A stretch of DNA of 64,000 nt, taken from contig JAATFD010000053.1 of NCBI GenBank assembly GCA_015655375.1, forward strand, positions 1 through 64,000. The letters are read 5' to 3'. The stretch comes from Actinomycetales bacterium (GTDB lineage: Bacteria > Actinomycetota > Actinomycetes > Actinomycetales > Actinomycetaceae). The first letter of the stretch is position 1. Each line of letters begins with the position of its first letter. Both the position numbers and the translations under genes were made by a program. Under the pieces are notes generated by a model. That model made no database searches. It had not been told where the DNA came from and saw only the letters and a program-made list of their open reading frames with translations. This document shows positions 37,089-45,595 of the stretch, one piece after another.

Positions 37089-39065
37089 TCAGCAGCGCAC
37101 CACTGGCACGCGCGTGGTTCCCGAGCGAAGGCCCGACACGGGGCCAGCAGGCCGCGTCTGGCCGTCAACCACCCGTTCGCCCGTGATGTCAGTGAGGAAC
37201 TCGACTGGACTCCCGTCGGGATTCTCGAACGCCGCATCGGGGAAATAGGCATGACCCAGGTCAGATCCACTCACCGACAGTGAGCTCGTGGAATCGATGC
37301 CATCGGGCAGCTCCACCAGGAGAGCCACTCCCTCCTCGTTTTCCGACACTCTCACGGAGGCCTCGCCTGCAAGAACCACCGCATCGTCCTCGTGGTCGTA
37401 GGGCTGAGCGCCTCCAACGTAGACGTTGTGGCGGATGTCGACAGGAAGCTTCTGGCCGTAGAAGCGCTGATGATCGCCTTCCAACGCCCCGGTGCGTGCC
37501 AGATAGGACTCAAAGGAGGCGGGGTATCCCGCATAGCCGATGGTCCCGTAGCGTGCGGCGCCATGGTGGAAGGAGCCCGGAGCATAGGCGAGGTCCGGGT
37601 TCCCGCCGAAAAACAGGTTCCCGACCCATCGGTCATCCCCGCCGGGGATCACTGAGAAGCCCACCACCTGCGTCGAATGGGGGCGGTGATAGGGAGTTGC
37701 CCGGTCCATCACCGGTTCCAACCGGACCGTCCCACCGACCAAGTTGTGAACGAAGGCCCCTCCCTCGCTGACGACCTCGATGGATGCCAAAGAGGCGAAG
37801 ACGTTGTCATCCACGACGTAAGGGCCGTGCGAGACCTCGACGAACAGATCCCGGCAGTTGTTGTGACAGACGTTGCGCGTCACTCGCGTTCCCTGAGCCT
37901 CCCAATCCAGCCAGATCGCCAATGAACAGTCGTGGATGCGATTGTGCCGAATCACTACGTCGATCGCCGCATGGAGTTTGATTCCAGCGATCTCGTGACC
38001 ATAGAACTGCCGCCGCACCGCAATGTGGTGGATGTGGTTGTCCTCGATCACGGAGAACACGCATCCGAGGTGACCGACGATGCCGGCTTGGCCGCAGTCG
38101 AAGATCGTATTGCGTCGGACGATGTGTGAGCCGATGTGCTCGCGGTCCCATCCGATCTGGCGCGCAGAGAACACCGACTCCAGTTGGTACTGGTATCCCG
38201 GCTTGTCCCGACGGATCGTCGCGAAGTTGTGTCCCGAGGACCGCTCCTTGCCCAAGCTGATTCCCACGCACATCGAATCATGGATGACGTTGTCCTCGAT
38301 GATCCAGCCCTTGGCCCAGTTGGGGCCGACGGCACCAGGCTGCTCCGCGGTGGGAGGCGCCCATTGGGTCGCCGCCTGAGCCATCTCAAAACCGCGCACG
38401 GTGACATAGTCAATGTGGTGATGGACCGGCATGAAGGTTGACGGCCTCACATTGATCTCCACGAGGGCGTCTGCGGGATCGGCCTCGCCGAAGTTCGCCC
38501 AGATGACGGTGGTCTCTTCCTCGACCTCTGCGAACCAGTTCCGCTCAGTCCAAGCTGGGTCTTCGATAGGGACCGTGACTCCTGTCCAATCATCGACGAC
38601 GGAGTCGTGCGCCCTCGGGGCTGCCACTGCTTGGCGGGACTTGGCTTCGTCCAAACGCCGCCCGTCAATATAGACGGCTCCGAGGTGCTTCCTCGGCTCG
38701 GTTCCAATGGGCCGGACCAACCAGTCGCCCTCGAGAGCGATCGCGAAGGGGTTGAACTCCCCGAAGATCGAGTTCGCCACATCAGCGTGCCAGACGCCGC
38801 CACCGTCGGGGATCCATCCGGTCACGGGCTCAGACCCCTTGATGACGACGCGCTCCCCCTCGGCAGCCGTGTAGGTGATACGGCGCAGGTCACTGGTACC
38901 TCCCCGTGGCGGGCGCACCCACTCCCGGTAGTCGCCTGCGTGGACGATGACCCGGTCACCCGGTTGGGCAAGTTCCGCGGCCCGACCGATCGTGCGCAGC
39001 GGATCCGCCGCCTCGCCCGTTGACCGGTCGGAACCCGCCACGCTGACATGCACATCCGTACTCAT
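37089..39065 (-). CDS. GH120-type beta-xylosidase (cytoplasmic)
   Basis: 658 residues from ATG 39065; the longer frame overlaps the permease gene. It is a right-handed beta-helix protein: VHAGDYREWVRPPRGG, YTAAEGERVVIKGSEPVTGW, DYVTVRGFEMAQAATQW, GWIIEDNVIHDSMCVGISLG. It closely resembles XylC of Thermoanaerobacterium, the GH120 founder. Asp387 and Glu410 are spaced 23 apart, as in XylC's nucleophile and acid/base pair recalled as D382 and E405, and His357-Glu358 aligns with the same offset. No signal peptide, so it trims imported xylo-oligosaccharides. Last gene of the ABC importer operon. Confidence 0.85.
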   Translation of the reverse strand: MSTDVHVSVAGSDRSTGEAADPLRTIGRAAELAQPGDRVIVHAGDYREWVRPPRGGTSDLRRITYTAAEGERVVIKGSEPVTGWIPDGGGVWHADVANSIFGEFNPFAIALEGDWLVRPIGTEPRKHLGAVYIDGRRLDEAKSRQAVAAPRAHDSVVDDWTGVTVPIEDPAWTERNWFAEVEEETTVIWANFGEADPADALVEINVRPSTFMPVHHHIDYVTVRGFEMAQAATQWAPPTAEQPGAVGPNWAKGWIIEDNVIHDSMCVGISLGKERSSGHNFATIRRDKPGYQYQLESVFSARQIGWDREHIGSHIVRRNTIFDCGQAGIVGHLGCVFSVIEDNHIHHIAVRRQFYGHEIAGIKLHAAIDVVIRHNRIHDCSLAIWLDWEAQGTRVTRNVCHNNCRDLFVEVSHGPYVVDDNVFASLASIEVVSEGGAFVHNLVGGTVRLEPVMDRATPYHRPHSTQVVGFSVIPGGDDRWVGNLFFGGNPDLAYAPGSFHHGAARYGTIGYAGYPASFESYLARTGALEGDHQRFYGQKLPVDIRHNVYVGGAQPYDHEDDAVVLAGEASVRVSENEEGVALLVELPDGIDSTSSLSVSGSDLGHAYFPDAAFENPDGSPVEFLTDITGERVVDGQTRPAGPVSGLRSGTTRVPVVRC

Positions 39066-39084
39066 GCTTCTCGACACCCGTCTC

Positions 39085-39912
39085 TCATTTTCCGAATCCG
39101 GCGGTGAGACCGGCAACCATCTGCCGCCTGCCGACGATGTAGGCCCCGAGCACGGGCAACGCAGACAGAGTGACCGCGGCCAAGATCGCCGGGATGTTGC
39201 TCGTGTACTGCCCCTGGTAGTTCCACAGGGACAACGTCAGGACGCGCACCCGCCCGCTCTGGGTGAGGATGAGCGGGAACAGGAAGCCGTTCCACACCTG
39301 CAGCGCCTCATAGACCCCCGCGGTGGTGATCGCGGGCATGGTCAACGGAACGACCAGCCGCCTCAGGATCGTCCATTCCTTTGCCCCGTCCACCGCCATG
39401 GAGTCGAAGAGCTCAGCAGGAATGTCCCTCATGAAGTTGACGATGATCATGACGGTGATCGGAATCGCGAATGCGATCGACGGAAGGATGAGCCCCAGGA
39501 GGGTGTCGTAGAGGCCAAGCTGCACCACCAGGTAGTAGACGGGCACGATGACCGCCTGCAAGGGGATTCCCAACCCGAGAAGAACGAGCTTGTAGACCCT
39601 CGTCGACCACGCGTTGCCCTGACGAACGATGTAGTAGGAAACCATCACACACACCAGAAGAATCACGACCACGGAAGCGACCGTGACGATCGCGGTGTTG
39701 AGGAAGTACATCCAGAAGTCGTTTCGGAAGACCTCGATGTAGGCAGCCACCGTCGGCTTCTTCGTCGGCACCAAAGGATTCTCGATGTAGAACGACGACT
39801 GGGACCGCAGGCTCGTGATGACGATGTAGTAGATCGGAAGCATCGTGATCACAAGCCAGATCCATCCCAGGCCTCCCGAGACGAAGCGTGCCGGAGTCGA
39901 ACGAGCGCTCAT
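39085..39912 (-). CDS. CUT1 sugar ABC transporter permease (MalG type)
   Basis: 275 residues, six helices. The EAA loop that contacts the ATPase reads DIPAELFDSMAVDGAKEWTI, and the C-terminus AAVTLSALPVLGAYIVGRRQ is typical of the second permease. Overlaps the stop of the partner permease (ATGA) and is followed by the GH120 gene. Sugar is inferred from context as xylo-oligosaccharide, possibly carrying a glucuronosyl branch. No ATPase gene is present in the window, so a shared MsiK-like ATPase probably energises it. Confidence 0.9.
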   Translation of the reverse strand: MSARSTPARFVSGGLGWIWLVITMLPIYYIVITSLRSQSSFYIENPLVPTKKPTVAAYIEVFRNDFWMYFLNTAIVTVASVVVILLVCVMVSYYIVRQGNAWSTRVYKLVLLGLGIPLQAVIVPVYYLVVQLGLYDTLLGLILPSIAFAIPITVMIIVNFMRDIPAELFDSMAVDGAKEWTILRRLVVPLTMPAITTAGVYEALQVWNGFLFPLILTQSGRVRVLTLSLWNYQGQYTSNIPAILAAVTLSALPVLGAYIVGRRQMVAGLTAGFGK

Positions 39913-40826
39913 AGGCCCTGCGCCTGGCTTTCCATTGTGGTCGCTCCGGACAGTTTGTTGAGACCGAGCGACATGGACAGCCCGACAACCAACAGTATGG
40001 TGCCGATGACGCTGGCCTCGCCCATGTCAAAGCTCTTGAATCCCGCGATGTACATGTGCAGTGGCAGAATCCGCGTGGCATCTCCGGGCCCTCCACCTGT
40101 CAACACATAGATCAGGTCGAAGTATGTGAGCGCACCGACCAGCTGCAGGGTCGAATCGGTGACGATCGTGTACTTGAGTTGCGGAATCGTGATGTGCCAG
40201 AACTGCTGCCAGGCGGATGCCCCATCAAGTTCTGCCGCCTCGTGGAGCACGGTGGGAATCTGGCGAACCCCGCCCTGGTAGATCAGCGAGTGGAAGGGGA
40301 TGAACGCCCATCCGATGACCACTACCGTCACCGGCAGCGCGAGCGTGGTGCTACCGAGCCAGTCCTGCCGCAGCCAGTCGGCGTCCAACGCCCTCGACAG
40401 CCCGAAGTTGGGATCAAGCAACGCCTTGAAAGCGATGCCCAGTGCGGCCGAGGAGAACAGCAACGGAAGAAAGTAGAGCACGGACAGGAACTCCCGATAT
40501 TTCTTCCTCGAAGCCATGAACATGCCCAGCAACAGGGAAGCCGGCGTTTGGACGAGCCAGCTGCCGACAATGACAAGGAACGACAACTTGAGGGCATTCA
40601 GTGTCAACGGATCCGTGAGCGCGATTCGCCAGTTGTCGATTCCCGCCCAGCTCGGGGTGGACAAGCCGTCCCACTGCATGAAGCTGAGGACGATCACTCC
40701 GATGAGCGGAATGATGGCGAACAAGACGAAAAACGCCATCGCCGGAACGGCAAAGAGACCGTTGGGGCCGCGCGACACGACCGTCGACCGTGACACCGAA
40801 CCGCCGGCTGAGATATCTGCAGACAT
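39909..40826 (-). CDS. CUT1 sugar ABC transporter permease (MalF type)
   Basis: 305 residues with six helices; opening FAVPAMAFFVLFAIIPLIGVI and the conserved FALTDPLTLNALKLSF-like (RIALTDPLTLNALKLSFLV) segment. The EAA-type loop is VLHEAAELDGASAWQQF; GGGPGDATRILPLHMYIAGF is the familiar MalF C-terminal segment. Thirteen bases after the binding-protein gene and overlapping the next permease, so the importer is one operon. No clear Shine-Dalgarno, so it relies on coupling. Confidence 0.9.
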   Translation of the reverse strand: MSADISAGGSVSRSTVVSRGPNGLFAVPAMAFFVLFAIIPLIGVIVLSFMQWDGLSTPSWAGIDNWRIALTDPLTLNALKLSFLVIVGSWLVQTPASLLLGMFMASRKKYREFLSVLYFLPLLFSSAALGIAFKALLDPNFGLSRALDADWLRQDWLGSTTLALPVTVVVIGWAFIPFHSLIYQGGVRQIPTVLHEAAELDGASAWQQFWHITIPQLKYTIVTDSTLQLVGALTYFDLIYVLTGGGPGDATRILPLHMYIAGFKSFDMGEASVIGTILLVVGLSMSLGLNKLSGATTMESQAQGL

Positions 40827-40839
40827 GATCGTCAGGAGT

Positions 40840-42156
40840 TCACTTGATCGTCGCGTTCATCGCGTCGACGAATTGCTGCGGCGTGATCGACAGATTGAAC
40901 AGCTTCTGAACGTTGTCCAACAGCGTCTGCGAGGTGTCAGAAGGCAACTCCTGGTCCCAGGACAGCTGGAAGCTAGATGAATCCAGAACCATGTTGTATC
41001 CAAAGGTCAGGAAGTCCTCCTGATCCGATCCCTTGATCAGATCCTCGGCCCCGGTGGTTGGAGGGATGTCTCCGCCGTCAACCATCGCCTTGACGTAGTC
41101 CTCATCGAAGAGCGCATTGAGATACTTCGTTGCACTCGCTTGAGCCGATTCACTCGCGTCTGAGGACACCGACCAGAAATTCGATTGGTTGCCGACGACG
41201 GCCTTTGCGTCGCCCGTGCCCCCCTCTACCATCGGGAACGATGCAAAACCCAGCTTGTCCGCCGAGACAAAGTCGGGGGCATCTGTCAGGAAGGTCCCAT
41301 AGGCCCATGATCCCTGCAACAGCATCGCTGCCTTGCCCGTGTGGATCAGGGCGACATCCGCATTCGCATCCGCCGAAACCGAGCCGAACGCATCGCCGAA
41401 TGCCCCGTCACTGACCAGGTCCTGAGCCTTCGTCAGGGCGTCAAGCACCGCCGGATCACTCCACGCCCCTGCCTCGTTGGCCGCGATCCTCTCAAAGACC
41501 TCGGACCCGCCGATGCGATCAAAGAGGTATTCGAGCCACATCATGTCCGTCCACTTGGATGCTCCCGCCAGAGCGATCGGTGTCACCCCCTGGGCCGTGA
41601 ACGTGGCGACAGCATCCTCGAGCTCGCTCCACGTGGTCGGAACGGCGACTCCCGCCTGCTCGAACAGATCTTTGTTGTAGTAAAGAACGACCGGTTGCGT
41701 GCCGACATTCGGGATCGCATAGACCTTGCCGTCGACCTTGCCGCCTTCGGCGATCGACGGAATGAGACGTGCCTCCACGTCAGCTGTGCTGGCGGTGAGG
41801 TCGGTGACCTTGCCCGCCGACACATAGTCCTTGAGGGTCGCTCCACCCCATCCGAAGATCAACGTCGGCGCGTTACCGGACCCGATCGCCGTACGAACCT
41901 TCTCTTTGTAGGCATCGTTCGCGAACCATTCGACGTTGATCGAATCATCGGGATTTGCCTCGTTCCAGTTGTCGAACGAATCGCGCCAGATGATCTCATG
42001 GGTCCCACCGGTCAGGGCCCACGTGCTGGCACTCTCCTCGCCCGAACCGCTGGCGGCCTCTCCTGGCTTCGCGCCGCCTGAACACGCCGTCAAGGCGAGC
42101 GATCCCGTCAGAATCGCCGCTCCGACTGCAAGAACCGCCCTGGGTCTCCGCATCAT
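40840..42156 (-). CDS. Sugar-binding lipoprotein of the CUT1 ABC importer
   Basis: 438 residues from ATG 42156 or 42153 (AAGGGA just upstream). Signal peptide with lipobox LALTAC, Cys25. Substrate-binding protein type 1: HEIIWRDSFDNWNEANPD, VYAIPNVGTQPVVLYYNKDLFEQAG, KAAMLLQGSWAYGTFL. It captures the sugar outside the membrane and hands it to the permeases. The promoter region carries two identical palindromes bound, probably, by the divergent LacI regulator. Composition here is noticeably less GC-rich than the iol genes. Confidence 0.9.
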   Translation of the reverse strand: MMRRPRAVLAVGAAILTGSLALTACSGGAKPGEAASGSGEESASTWALTGGTHEIIWRDSFDNWNEANPDDSINVEWFANDAYKEKVRTAIGSGNAPTLIFGWGGATLKDYVSAGKVTDLTASTADVEARLIPSIAEGGKVDGKVYAIPNVGTQPVVLYYNKDLFEQAGVAVPTTWSELEDAVATFTAQGVTPIALAGASKWTDMMWLEYLFDRIGGSEVFERIAANEAGAWSDPAVLDALTKAQDLVSDGAFGDAFGSVSADANADVALIHTGKAAMLLQGSWAYGTFLTDAPDFVSADKLGFASFPMVEGGTGDAKAVVGNQSNFWSVSSDASESAQASATKYLNALFDEDYVKAMVDGGDIPPTTGAEDLIKGSDQEDFLTFGYNMVLDSSSFQLSWDQELPSDTSQTLLDNVQKLFNLSITPQQFVDAMNATIK

Positions 42157-42242
42157 TTCAATCCCTTCCCTTCTGTCGATCAACACTGATCACGCGGGTT
42201 GGTCGGACACAACGAGCTCATGCGATCTCTCGTCCTCTGCGA

Positions 42243-42255
42243 CGAAACTATTTCG
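42243..42255. promoter_or_regulatory. LacI-type operator 1 (CGAAACTATTTCG)
   Basis: CGAAA-CTA-TTTCG, preceded by A as in the second site. Lies just downstream of the probable binding-protein promoter (TTGACT at 42291-42286 on the minus strand, followed by an AT-rich -10 region), so binding should block elongation or initiation. Confidence 0.6.
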
Positions 42256-42354
42256 CTCTCAGGCTCGCATATTTAGTTTATCTGCGAGTCAAAAAACGTC
42301 AACGATGTGGCATTACAAAATGGCTTCAGACATGGTCCGAGAAGCTAGTCTGAA

Positions 42355-42367
42355 CGAAACTATTTCG
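42355..42367. promoter_or_regulatory. LacI-type operator 2 (CGAAACTATTTCG)
   Basis: An exact second copy of the 13-bp core, extended to ACGAAACTATTTCGT. It starts four bases after a TAGTCT -10-like hexamer (42346-42351) of the lacI-type gene. The two centres are 112 bp apart, allowing looping and autoregulation. Confidence 0.6.
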
Positions 42368-42392
42368 TCCAAGCTGTCCACGAGGAGGAATG

Positions 42393-43445
42393 ATGCCCGC
42401 TCGCGAGCGCACAACCCGACGAGTCACCATCGATGACATCGCCCGCGCCACCGGCGTCTCTAAGGCGACCGTGTCCAAGGCACTCAACGATCGGCACGAC
42501 GTCTCTGACACGACCCGGGACAACGTCCGCCACGCTGCCGCCAGACTCGGCTATCACCTTCGGACACGAGAACCGTCATCCGAGTTGCTTCCCAATGTCG
42601 CCGTTGTGACATCCACCTTTGACGCCCTCCACACGCTGCAGATCCTCAGCGGGGCAGTACAGGAGTGCGCCCGACGCGGCTACTCGATGTCGGCCACCCA
42701 TCTGTTGCTCGATGTCCCGCCGCATATTCCGCGGCCCCTGACCGACGACTGGCTCAAGATCATCGAATCGAAGGGATACGTCGGCCTGATCCTGGTCACA
42801 ACCCCCGTTTCCAATCGAGTCATCGCCTCTTGCACCAACCTGGGGCTTCCCATCGTCGCCATCGATCCCACGAATCGACCCGGTCTCGATGTTCTCTCCA
42901 TCGGTGCAACCAACTGGAACGGAGGACTCGACGCCACCCAGCACCTGATCGACCTCGGACACACACGTATCGCCTACATCTCAGGCCCGGCAGAGTCGCT
43001 TCCGTCGATCGAACGCCGTCAGGGGTATCTGTCCGCGCTGCAGATCAACGGAATCGAGAGTGATCCCCACTTGATCGCCGGTTCGGAGTTCACCTTCGAC
43101 GCGGGGCTGGAGGCGGCCCGAAAGATGCTCAGACTCCCGGAGAACGATCGTCCGACCGCGTTCTTCGCAGGATCGGATTGGTCGGCCTTGGGAGCCATCG
43201 AAGCGGCCCGAGAATTCGATCTGCGCGTCCCCACAGACATCTCTGTCATCGGATTCGACGACACAGCGCTGGCGACCTCGTCGGCACCGCGCCTCACGAC
43301 GGTGCGGCAGCCGCTCATCGAGATCGGGGCGGCTGCCGTCAGAAGCCTCGCAGACCTTCGGAGCGGCAATGGCCCGACAGCGGCCATGAAACTCAATACC
43401 GCCCTCATTGTTCGCGCGTCGACAGCGCCGCCCCCTCAGGCGTAG
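42393..43445 (+). CDS. LacI-family regulator of the xylo-oligosaccharide importer
   Basis: 350 residues from ATG 42393 (AGGAGG four bases upstream; ATG 42390 is an alternative). DNA-binding helix-turn-helix TIDDIARATGVSKATVSKAL at about residues 12-31 plus the hinge region, then a periplasmic-binding-protein-like effector domain (GVSVIGFDD-type motif DISVIGFDDTALA). Divergent from the ABC operon with twin operators between them, so it most likely represses both until a xylo-oligosaccharide binds. Its 3' end overlaps the convergent aguA gene by 10 bp. Confidence 0.9.
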   Translation: MPARERTTRRVTIDDIARATGVSKATVSKALNDRHDVSDTTRDNVRHAAARLGYHLRTREPSSELLPNVAVVTSTFDALHTLQILSGAVQECARRGYSMSATHLLLDVPPHIPRPLTDDWLKIIESKGYVGLILVTTPVSNRVIASCTNLGLPIVAIDPTNRPGLDVLSIGATNWNGGLDATQHLIDLGHTRIAYISGPAESLPSIERRQGYLSALQINGIESDPHLIAGSEFTFDAGLEAARKMLRLPENDRPTAFFAGSDWSALGAIEAAREFDLRVPTDISVIGFDDTALATSSAPRLTTVRQPLIEIGAAAVRSLADLRSGNGPTAAMKLNTALIVRASTAPPPQA

Positions 43446-45502
43446 ATCTCCCGCCCCCGTTCGTCCGGGATGCCGCTGTGACGCAGGAAGTACGTGCAGA
43501 TCTGGTCGCACCACTCATGGGCGTCGTCCTCCTGCAGGGCGAAACGACGGTCGACCTCGTCGCGCACCCGAGCGTCCTCGACCTTCTCCCGCACTCCATC
43601 CCACAGGGCGTGCATGTGACGGACCTGCTCGACGCCCTCGAAGTGTGTGTCGTAGATCCGCTGGATCAGCGTGACCCCGCTCTGGGCAAGCACCTGGTCG
43701 TAGCGCACGTGATGGAAGAACAGGAGCATCCGCTCCGGACAGATCGCCGGGTCCGCGTACTCGCGCGCCAGCGCCTCGGGGTATTGCTCCGTGTATCCGG
43801 AACCCGCCGGTGTGCGATCGACACCCACACCGTCGCGATCCGCGAAGTGATACGTGCCCCACCGTGAGTATTCGTATCCGTCAATGTTCGGGCCGTAGTG
43901 CAGTCCGGGCGTCACCATGAACCCGACCCCCAGCGGGGAGGTGTAGTTCTCGTAGGCCTCGTAAGAGGTCAGAAGGATCTCGATGACCGCCTCTTGCACG
44001 GTTTCGTCGGCGAAGGTCGCCCGCACCCACTCGGCGGCAATCTCGCGTGCGGACGCGTCACAATCCCAGCTCAGTCGCCCAAATCCATAGAGGTTCGCCT
44101 GCGAGAAGGGATGGCCCGTCCACGTCCAGTCATCGCCGATGTTCGAGACACCGACGACGGCACTACGTTCCCCGTCGCGCTCGAGCCTCTGCGCGATCGT
44201 CGCGCCCGGGTCCCCGCCGTCGCTCGTCGCCAGCACGTCCGCCCACATCGACGGCAGGAAGCAGGTGTCGATCGCGTGGCCGGTGTATTCGTGCGCGATT
44301 TGCAGTTCGAGGGCGATCCGCGTTCGCTTCAACCCGAAGAGCAGGGGCGAGACGGGTTCGCGAACCTGGAAGTCGATCGGGCCATGCTTGACTTGGAGCA
44401 GCACATTGTCGTCGAACTGCCCGTCCAACGGCATGAAGTGGTCCGACGCCGCACGCGCCCGATCAGTCGTCCGGTCGCGCCAATCCTGGCGGCAGTCGTA
44501 CACGAAACAGCGCCACATCAGCGTTCCGTTGTGGGGCGCCAGAGCGCGCGCCAGCATGTTCGCGCCCTCGGCATGGCTGCGTCCATAGGTGAACGGGCCC
44601 GGCCGGCCTTCCGAATCCGCTTTGACGACCAAACCTCCGAAGAACGGAATCGCACGGTAGACGGCGTCGACCGTCCGCCCCCACCAAGCGGCGACCTCGT
44701 TGTCCAAGGGATCGCAGGTCGTCAACCCACCGATGTCCTGCGGAGCTGAGAAACCGACGGAGCAGTAGGTCGCCACATGATGGCGGTGGAAGATCTCGGC
44801 CAGCGTGCGCAGCAGCGGAAGTCGCTCGGTCAGCAGCGTCATCTCGATCGGACCGACGTTGACGTTGTTCAGGCACACCGCATTGATCCCCACCGAGGAG
44901 AGCAGCAATGCATAGTCCTCGACGCGAGCGAGATCGCTGACCAGGCTCCCGCCGTCCGTGAAGAAGACAGAGTCCCCGGCGTAGCCGCGCTCGACGCATC
45001 CGAGGACGGGATCGGCGACCATGTTGTCCCAGTGGTCGATCATCCGCAGAGCGACGTCCGGCACCGATGCGATCGCTTGGCCGTCAGCGACGAGGCCGAC
45101 TCCCCCGACCAGCACTCGGAGAACCCCGTAGAGCACGCCCGCACCGGTGCCGACAACACCGATTTCACGGCCCACACGAGCGACGACGACTCCCTCGTTC
45201 CCGAGGTCCGCGACGGTCAGCTCGGCACGTACCAGGTCCGCGAGCGCCGAAGACGGCACCACCTCCCCGCCGCGAGCGACCTCGGACCCGACGCCCCCGA
45301 GGTCGTCCGCGCGCCCGACCCAGATCGTCCCGGCACCGTCGGCCTCCGGCTCGGCAGCGAGATCATGCCAGTCTTCCATCGCCCGAGACACCCAGCGGTC
45401 TTCTCCGGCGGTCCCGATCGGGCGCAGGCGCCAGTCAGACGTCCAGTCCTTGGTCGCGGGATCCAGCCAGCACGGTGCCGAGGTCGCGAATCGTTGGGTC
45501 AT
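43436..45502 (-). CDS. aguA: GH67 alpha-glucuronidase
   Basis: Removes (4-O-methyl)glucuronic acid from the end of xylo-oligosaccharides. 688 residues from ATG 45502 (GGGAGGA six bases upstream). Family motifs: RMIDHWDNM, GGLVVKADSEGRPGPFTYGR, LLQVKHGPIDFQVREP, QIAHEYTGHA and WDCDAS. Candidate catalytic residues are Glu298, Asp377 and Glu405; the 28-residue gap between the last two equals that of the D365/E393 pair I recall for the Cellvibrio enzyme. No signal peptide, so it acts on imported substrate. Lies 93 bp after xylB on the same strand. Confidence 0.95.
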   Translation of the reverse strand: MTQRFATSAPCWLDPATKDWTSDWRLRPIGTAGEDRWVSRAMEDWHDLAAEPEADGAGTIWVGRADDLGGVGSEVARGGEVVPSSALADLVRAELTVADLGNEGVVVARVGREIGVVGTGAGVLYGVLRVLVGGVGLVADGQAIASVPDVALRMIDHWDNMVADPVLGCVERGYAGDSVFFTDGGSLVSDLARVEDYALLLSSVGINAVCLNNVNVGPIEMTLLTERLPLLRTLAEIFHRHHVATYCSVGFSAPQDIGGLTTCDPLDNEVAAWWGRTVDAVYRAIPFFGGLVVKADSEGRPGPFTYGRSHAEGANMLARALAPHNGTLMWRCFVYDCRQDWRDRTTDRARAASDHFMPLDGQFDDNVLLQVKHGPIDFQVREPVSPLLFGLKRTRIALELQIAHEYTGHAIDTCFLPSMWADVLATSDGGDPGATIAQRLERDGERSAVVGVSNIGDDWTWTGHPFSQANLYGFGRLSWDCDASAREIAAEWVRATFADETVQEAVIEILLTSYEAYENYTSPLGVGFMVTPGLHYGPNIDGYEYSRWGTYHFADRDGVGVDRTPAGSGYTEQYPEALAREYADPAICPERMLLFFHHVRYDQVLAQSGVTLIQRIYDTHFEGVEQVRHMHALWDGVREKVEDARVRDEVDRRFALQEDDAHEWCDQICTYFLRHSGIPDERGREIYA

Positions 45503-45595
45503 CGGGTGTCCTCCCAGTTGTGTGCAGTGGGTCCGCCAGGATGGTCGACCCCTCGCCACGTGCGGCCCCTCAGCCTGGCTGCCGTCGCCGACTCT

